Below, piece after piece: positions 6,701-6,959 of a stretch of DNA of 6,959 nt (position 1 is the first letter of the stretch; each line of letters opens with the position of its first letter). The DNA is from Paenibacillaceae bacterium (GTDB lineage: Bacteria > Bacillota > Bacilli > Paenibacillales > YIM-B00363). The stretch is taken from the NCBI GenBank assembly GCA_018969805.1, contig JAGWXQ010000083.1, forward strand, positions 1 through 6,959, in the 5' to 3' direction. The position numbers and the translations under genes are program-made. The notes under the pieces were generated by a model, which was given only the letters and a program-made list of their open reading frames with translations, had not been told where the DNA came from and did no database searches.

Positions 6701-6959
6701 TCATCGCCCCAATTGATGTCCCTTTTTCGTCTCCCGTCCGGTCCACATCGAAGCGATCCACAGTTTCGCTGTCCGTTTTTTTGGTGTTTCCCCGGAAGAT
6801 ACTGCTTGCCCGATGGCAGCATACAACGGCTCGTCTTCTTCACTCGTCCCCTCAACGATACACATCATCTGCATCAGCAAACACCACCAGTTGTGCCCTT
6901 GTCCCGCTCCGATCGTCACATGGACCGTATCTACCCTTGCGCGAACTCCTGTTGGTTCG
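6701..6959 (-). CDS. spoIIR: Stage II sporulation protein R, C-terminal part (5' end missing)
   Basis: The frame is open from the right edge of the window to the TGA at 6703-6701 and gives the last 85 residues. The core VTIGAGQGHNWWCLLM (residues 14-29) matches the SpoIIR signature of a strand leading into GxNWWC. The C-terminal TPKKRTAKLWIASMW matches the family's closing basic strand. SpoIIR is made in the forespore and exported to the intermembrane space, where it triggers SpoIIGA to process pro-sigma-E in the mother cell. One oddity is that the segment after NWWC, usually close to xLFPPLC, reads LLMQMMC here. Its position directly upstream of the Sua5/YwlC gene supports the call, since spoIIR and ywlC are close neighbours in Bacillus. 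The N-terminal two thirds, including the signal segment, cannot be seen. Confidence 0.85.
   Translation of the reverse strand, partial: EPTGVRARVDTVHVTIGAGQGHNWWCLLMQMMCIVEGTSEEDEPLYAAIGQAVSSGETPKKRTAKLWIASMWTGRETKKGHQLGR

Overview
This window looks like a piece of chromosome from an endospore-forming member of the Bacillota (Bacilli-like). I could not identify the genus. Three things point this way. A partial gene at the right edge reads as the C-terminal part of SpoIIR, a sporulation signalling protein. A cysE-cysS-rlmB-yacP gene string is typical of Bacilli. The ribosome binding sites are good Gram-positive ones, the clearest being AAAGGAGG before yacP.

Layout, read right to left on the minus strand: spoIIR (C-terminal part, 6701-6959), an L-threonylcarbamoyladenylate synthase of the long Sua5 type (5663-6697), a 133-base gap with a probable promoter, then cysE (4855-5529), cysS (3403-4854), rlmB (2658-3410) and yacP/rae1 (2075-2584). 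The last four are tightly packed: cysE and cysS abut, cysS and rlmB overlap by 8 bases, and rlmB and yacP are 73 bases apart. This looks like one operon for cysteine synthesis, cysteine charging and RNA-related functions. Sua5 (tRNA t6A modification), CysS, RlmB (23S rRNA methylation) and YacP (ribosome-associated mRNA endonuclease) all serve translation. CysE opens the pathway that makes the amino acid CysS uses.

On the left, converging on this operon from the plus strand, is the last 630 codons of a different kind of gene (1-1895). It encodes repeated beta-type modules of the 'GYTLxGV' kind, a proline-rich linker and a C-terminal formylglycine-generating-enzyme-like (SUMF1/FGE-sulfatase) domain. 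Its base composition is visibly more A-rich than the minus-strand genes. It probably encodes an exported or surface protein, and the domain lacks the cysteines needed for FGE catalysis. A hairpin right after its stop codon probably ends transcription.

The housekeeping genes are ordinary. The points worth a second look are the gene order (no mini-RNase III gene between cysS and rlmB, no sigH after yacP, spoIIR-sua5 joined to cysE), the unusual end of the SpoIIR NWWC motif, and the cysteine-free FGE-like repeat protein. I found no convincing new multi-gene system, no RNA gene, no CRISPR array and no insertion sequence.
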